From contig NZ_DS996359.1 of assembly GCF_000156375.1 (NCBI RefSeq), positions 488,867 to 552,866 of the forward strand: a DNA stretch of 64,000 nucleotides, given 5' to 3'. Below the pieces are notes generated by a model. That model was not told where the DNA came from. It did no database searches and saw only the letters and a list, made by a program, of their open reading frames with translations. The position numbers and the translations under genes are program-made. The stretch comes from Desulfovibrio piger ATCC 29098. Its GTDB lineage: Bacteria; Desulfobacterota; Desulfovibrionia; Desulfovibrionales; Desulfovibrionaceae. Each line of letters begins with the position of its first letter. Position 1 is the stretch's first letter. Positions 62,232 to 64,000 of this stretch are shown here, piece after piece.

Positions 62232-63434
62232 TTAGTAGCTGATGCGTTCGATGAGCTTGCGGCGGGGCGTGAGCGAGATGTGGTAATACTGGTTTTGCGG
62301 CACGTTGGTGTAGGGGATGTCCTCCTCGCGCTGGCGCAGGAACAGCGAGAGGATGACCCGGTTGATGGCCTGATGCCCCACCAGCATCACGGGCAGCTCA
62401 CCGGCCAGGAACAGGGCCCGCTGCAGGCCGCGTCGCACACGCTCGCGCAGCATGGCGTAGCTTTCGCCGTGCGGGTAGGCGTAGTGGTACTTGTCCGCGT
62501 TACGGCCTGCCGTGACCTCGGGCATGGTCTCGCGGATCTCGCTGTAGCACATGCCTTCGCAATCCCCGGCCCAGATCTCGTCGAATTCCTTGAAGGCCAT
62601 CACGCGGGTCTCGTGCCGCCCGCGCAGCAGGGGCGCCGCGGTCTCGTGCGAGCGCATGCGCGTGGAGGTGAACACCCAGTCCAGCTTCTGGTCGCGCAGG
62701 TGCAGGGCCAGGGCCTCGGCCTGCATCCGGCCCTTGGCCGTCAGGGGCGGGTCGCCGCCGATACGGCCCTGCACGTTGTATTCCGTCTGGCCATGCCGCG
62801 CCAGGTACAGGCTCTGCACCCACCAGCTGACTACGATCTCGCGGATGGCGGGATAGTAGGGGGAACCTTCGCAGGGCTGTTCCGCCAGGATGCGGCTGGA
62901 CATGGTGTCCACGCACAGCCAGTACTGTTCCTTGCCCACAGGCTCGTAAATGGCTTCGTAATAGCCGATGCGGCCCACGAAGCTCGCCAGGGCCTCGTCT
63001 TCGGTATAGCCCGCATATTCCGGCAATTTGGTCTTGTTGCGGATGCAGGCATTGAGCAGGACGGGGTCTTCATTGACGCATTCCAGAAAGAGCACGGGAT
63101 GGTCCGTGAGGGTACGCTCGATGAAGGCTCGCCGGGCGCGGCTGACATTGGTGGCATCCAGGATGGCCACGTCCCCTTCCCGGTTCAGCCATTCCCTGGC
63201 CCGGATCAGGTTTTGCTGGCAGATCTCCTCACGTATCCTACGGCCCTCGGCATTGTCCGGGGAATAAAACTCCGGCAGGGTGGATTCCGCTCCCAGCAGT
63301 TCGCGGCGGACGTCGCCATTGTTGAAGATGGCTGAACGGAAGCCGTCAGCCGCCAGGCCGCCGCAGATGCGCCGGGCCAGACGGGACTTGCCGCGTGCGG
63401 GCAGGCCCACCATGACGAGATAGAGCTTGTGCAT
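62232..63434 (-). CDS. Bifunctional 6-phosphofructo-2-kinase/fructose-2,6-bisphosphatase-like enzyme
   Basis: 400 residues from ATG 63434 behind AGGAG. The N-terminal kinase half has the P-loop GLPARGKS (residues 10-17), NNGDVRREL, FYSPDNAEGRRIREE and DATNVSRARR. The C-terminal histidine-phosphatase half has LARHGQTEYNVQGRIGGD (His214), EIWAGDCEGMCYSEI, YPHGESY and GHQAINRVILSLFL. These match eukaryotic-type PFK-2/FBPase-2 in order and detail. The family makes and degrades fructose 2,6-bisphosphate, a glycolytic regulator known mainly from eukaryotes. Both active sites look intact. Substrate identity in a bacterium remains an inference. Confidence 0.82.
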   Translation of the reverse strand: MHKLYLVMVGLPARGKSRLARRICGGLAADGFRSAIFNNGDVRRELLGAESTLPEFYSPDNAEGRRIREEICQQNLIRAREWLNREGDVAILDATNVSRARRAFIERTLTDHPVLFLECVNEDPVLLNACIRNKTKLPEYAGYTEDEALASFVGRIGYYEAIYEPVGKEQYWLCVDTMSSRILAEQPCEGSPYYPAIREIVVSWWVQSLYLARHGQTEYNVQGRIGGDPPLTAKGRMQAEALALHLRDQKLDWVFTSTRMRSHETAAPLLRGRHETRVMAFKEFDEIWAGDCEGMCYSEIRETMPEVTAGRNADKYHYAYPHGESYAMLRERVRRGLQRALFLAGELPVMLVGHQAINRVILSLFLRQREEDIPYTNVPQNQYYHISLTPRRKLIERISY

Positions 63435-63516
63435 GTGACTCCTGTGGGGCGTTGTCTGTACGGATATCAAGAACCGTCCGGCCGCGAGAAGAGACAGGGC
63501 CGGCCGTCATGCCGGG

Positions 63517-64000
63517 TCAGCGTGTCGCAGGGGCCGCCTTGGGGGCCGCAAGCTGCTCCAGGGCCTTTTTCAACGGCTTGCCGGGGTGCTTGGCGCACCA
63601 GTCCAGCAGGGCGTCGCTTTGGGACGCCATGCTCCCCAGCTCCAGGGGACGATAGGGCCGGTCTTCCTTGAAGGCCTGATAGCCGTCCCACCAGAGGACC
63701 AGGGGCAGCCAGTTGTCGCCCAGCTGGCGGAAGCTGCGGCAGGGCTGGGAAAGCTTTTGGCGCGACAGCTTTTCCCGCACCATTTGCCAGCGTTCCGTCA
63801 AACGGGACATGGGGGCCGCGGCGCAGGCATCATGCAGGCGTATGGGCAGGCTGGAGGTCCACTGCTCGCCCTGCTGCCAGAGCCGGAAGGGAAGATCCTC
63901 CTTGCCGCTGCGGGCCGCCACATAGCCGTCCAGCCATTCCAGCGGCACGTCCAGGCGCAGGCCGCCCCCTGTTTTTTTCCTGTCCACCGCCTGTTCGGCC
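63517..64000 (-). CDS. Uncharacterised protein, 5' end at or beyond the window edge
   Basis: At least 156 residues; the frame stays open to the window end, although GTG 63987 could be the start. It is Trp/Leu-rich (EWLDGYVAARSGKEDLPFRLW, NWLPLVLWWDGYQAF) with a basic middle and an Ala/Pro tail. No known motif or membrane segment is evident. It lies 82 nt upstream of the PFK-2-like gene on the same strand. Confidence 0.55.
   Translation of the reverse strand, partial: AEQAVDRKKTGGGLRLDVPLEWLDGYVAARSGKEDLPFRLWQQGEQWTSSLPIRLHDACAAAPMSRLTERWQMVREKLSRQKLSQPCRSFRQLGDNWLPLVLWWDGYQAFKEDRPYRPLELGSMASQSDALLDWCAKHPGKPLKKALEQLAAPKAAPATR

Overview
The window is a 64 kb, GC-rich (low-to-mid 60s % by eye) chromosomal segment that reads as a dissimilatory sulfate reducer of the Desulfovibrionaceae, most like a gut-type Desulfovibrio. 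The markers are a complete dsrMKJOP locus, sat (sulfate adenylyltransferase) behind a Rex-like site, periplasmic c-type cytochromes, a Desulfovibrio-style acetyl-CoA carboxylase locus with fused accA-accD, and cytochrome bd. The species cannot be fixed from the sequence alone. I see no rRNA, tRNA, CRISPR array, integrase or insertion sequence.

Layout. 0-2.6 kb: str operon (rpsL, rpsG, start of fusA) on the minus strand with a strong promoter. 2.6-3.5 kb: a MarR regulator and a cupin sharing a palindromic operator. 3.6-8.1 kb: htpG divergent from cydAB. 8.3-11.2 kb: an Lrp-type regulator, a metal-dependent hydrolase and an exported alpha/beta hydrolase. 11.6-14.4 kb: a near-perfect sigma-54 promoter, a type III secretion chaperone and a 749-residue protein with the inositol-phosphatase motifs of SopB/IpgD. 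14.7-28.8 kb: an asparagine synthetase-like enzyme, a glycosyltransferase and an alpha-oxoamine synthase on the minus strand. Divergent from them is a tightly coupled six-gene plus-strand operon: acyltransferase-ACP-dehydratase megaenzyme without a ketosynthase, TolC-like lipoprotein, HlyD-like adaptor, Wzx/MATE-like flippase, Tat-exported ferredoxin-type protein and membrane cytochrome b.

29-31.7 kb: rlmN and a CCA-enzyme-like protein whose nucleotidyltransferase site is eroded. 32.1-37.7 kb: an RsbRD_N-domain gene followed by dsrMKJOP. 37.8-42.4 kb: a VKOR-thioredoxin-like disulfide protein, sat and a three-haem cytochrome c peroxidase. 42.7-48.6 kb: accC, fused accA-accD, a two-domain biotin-carrier-like protein, an unknown gene and ssb. 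48.7-51.5 kb: purine nucleoside phosphorylase and typA/bipA. 51.6-58.5 kb: a DsrE-like protein and a tamA-tamB pair. 58.7-61.3 kb: a GNAT acetyltransferase and an MFS transporter divergent from a MarR regulator. 61.4-64 kb: a bifunctional PFK-2/FBPase-2-type enzyme, a lower-GC HNH-like gene and an unknown gene cut by the window end.

Functionally, most of the window is core energy metabolism and housekeeping. Two parts stand out as accessory: the sigma-54-linked type III effector pair, and the oxoamine-synthase/acyl-carrier operon that appears to make and export a lipid-like or polyketide-like product with an attached redox module. The second is my best candidate for an undescribed system.
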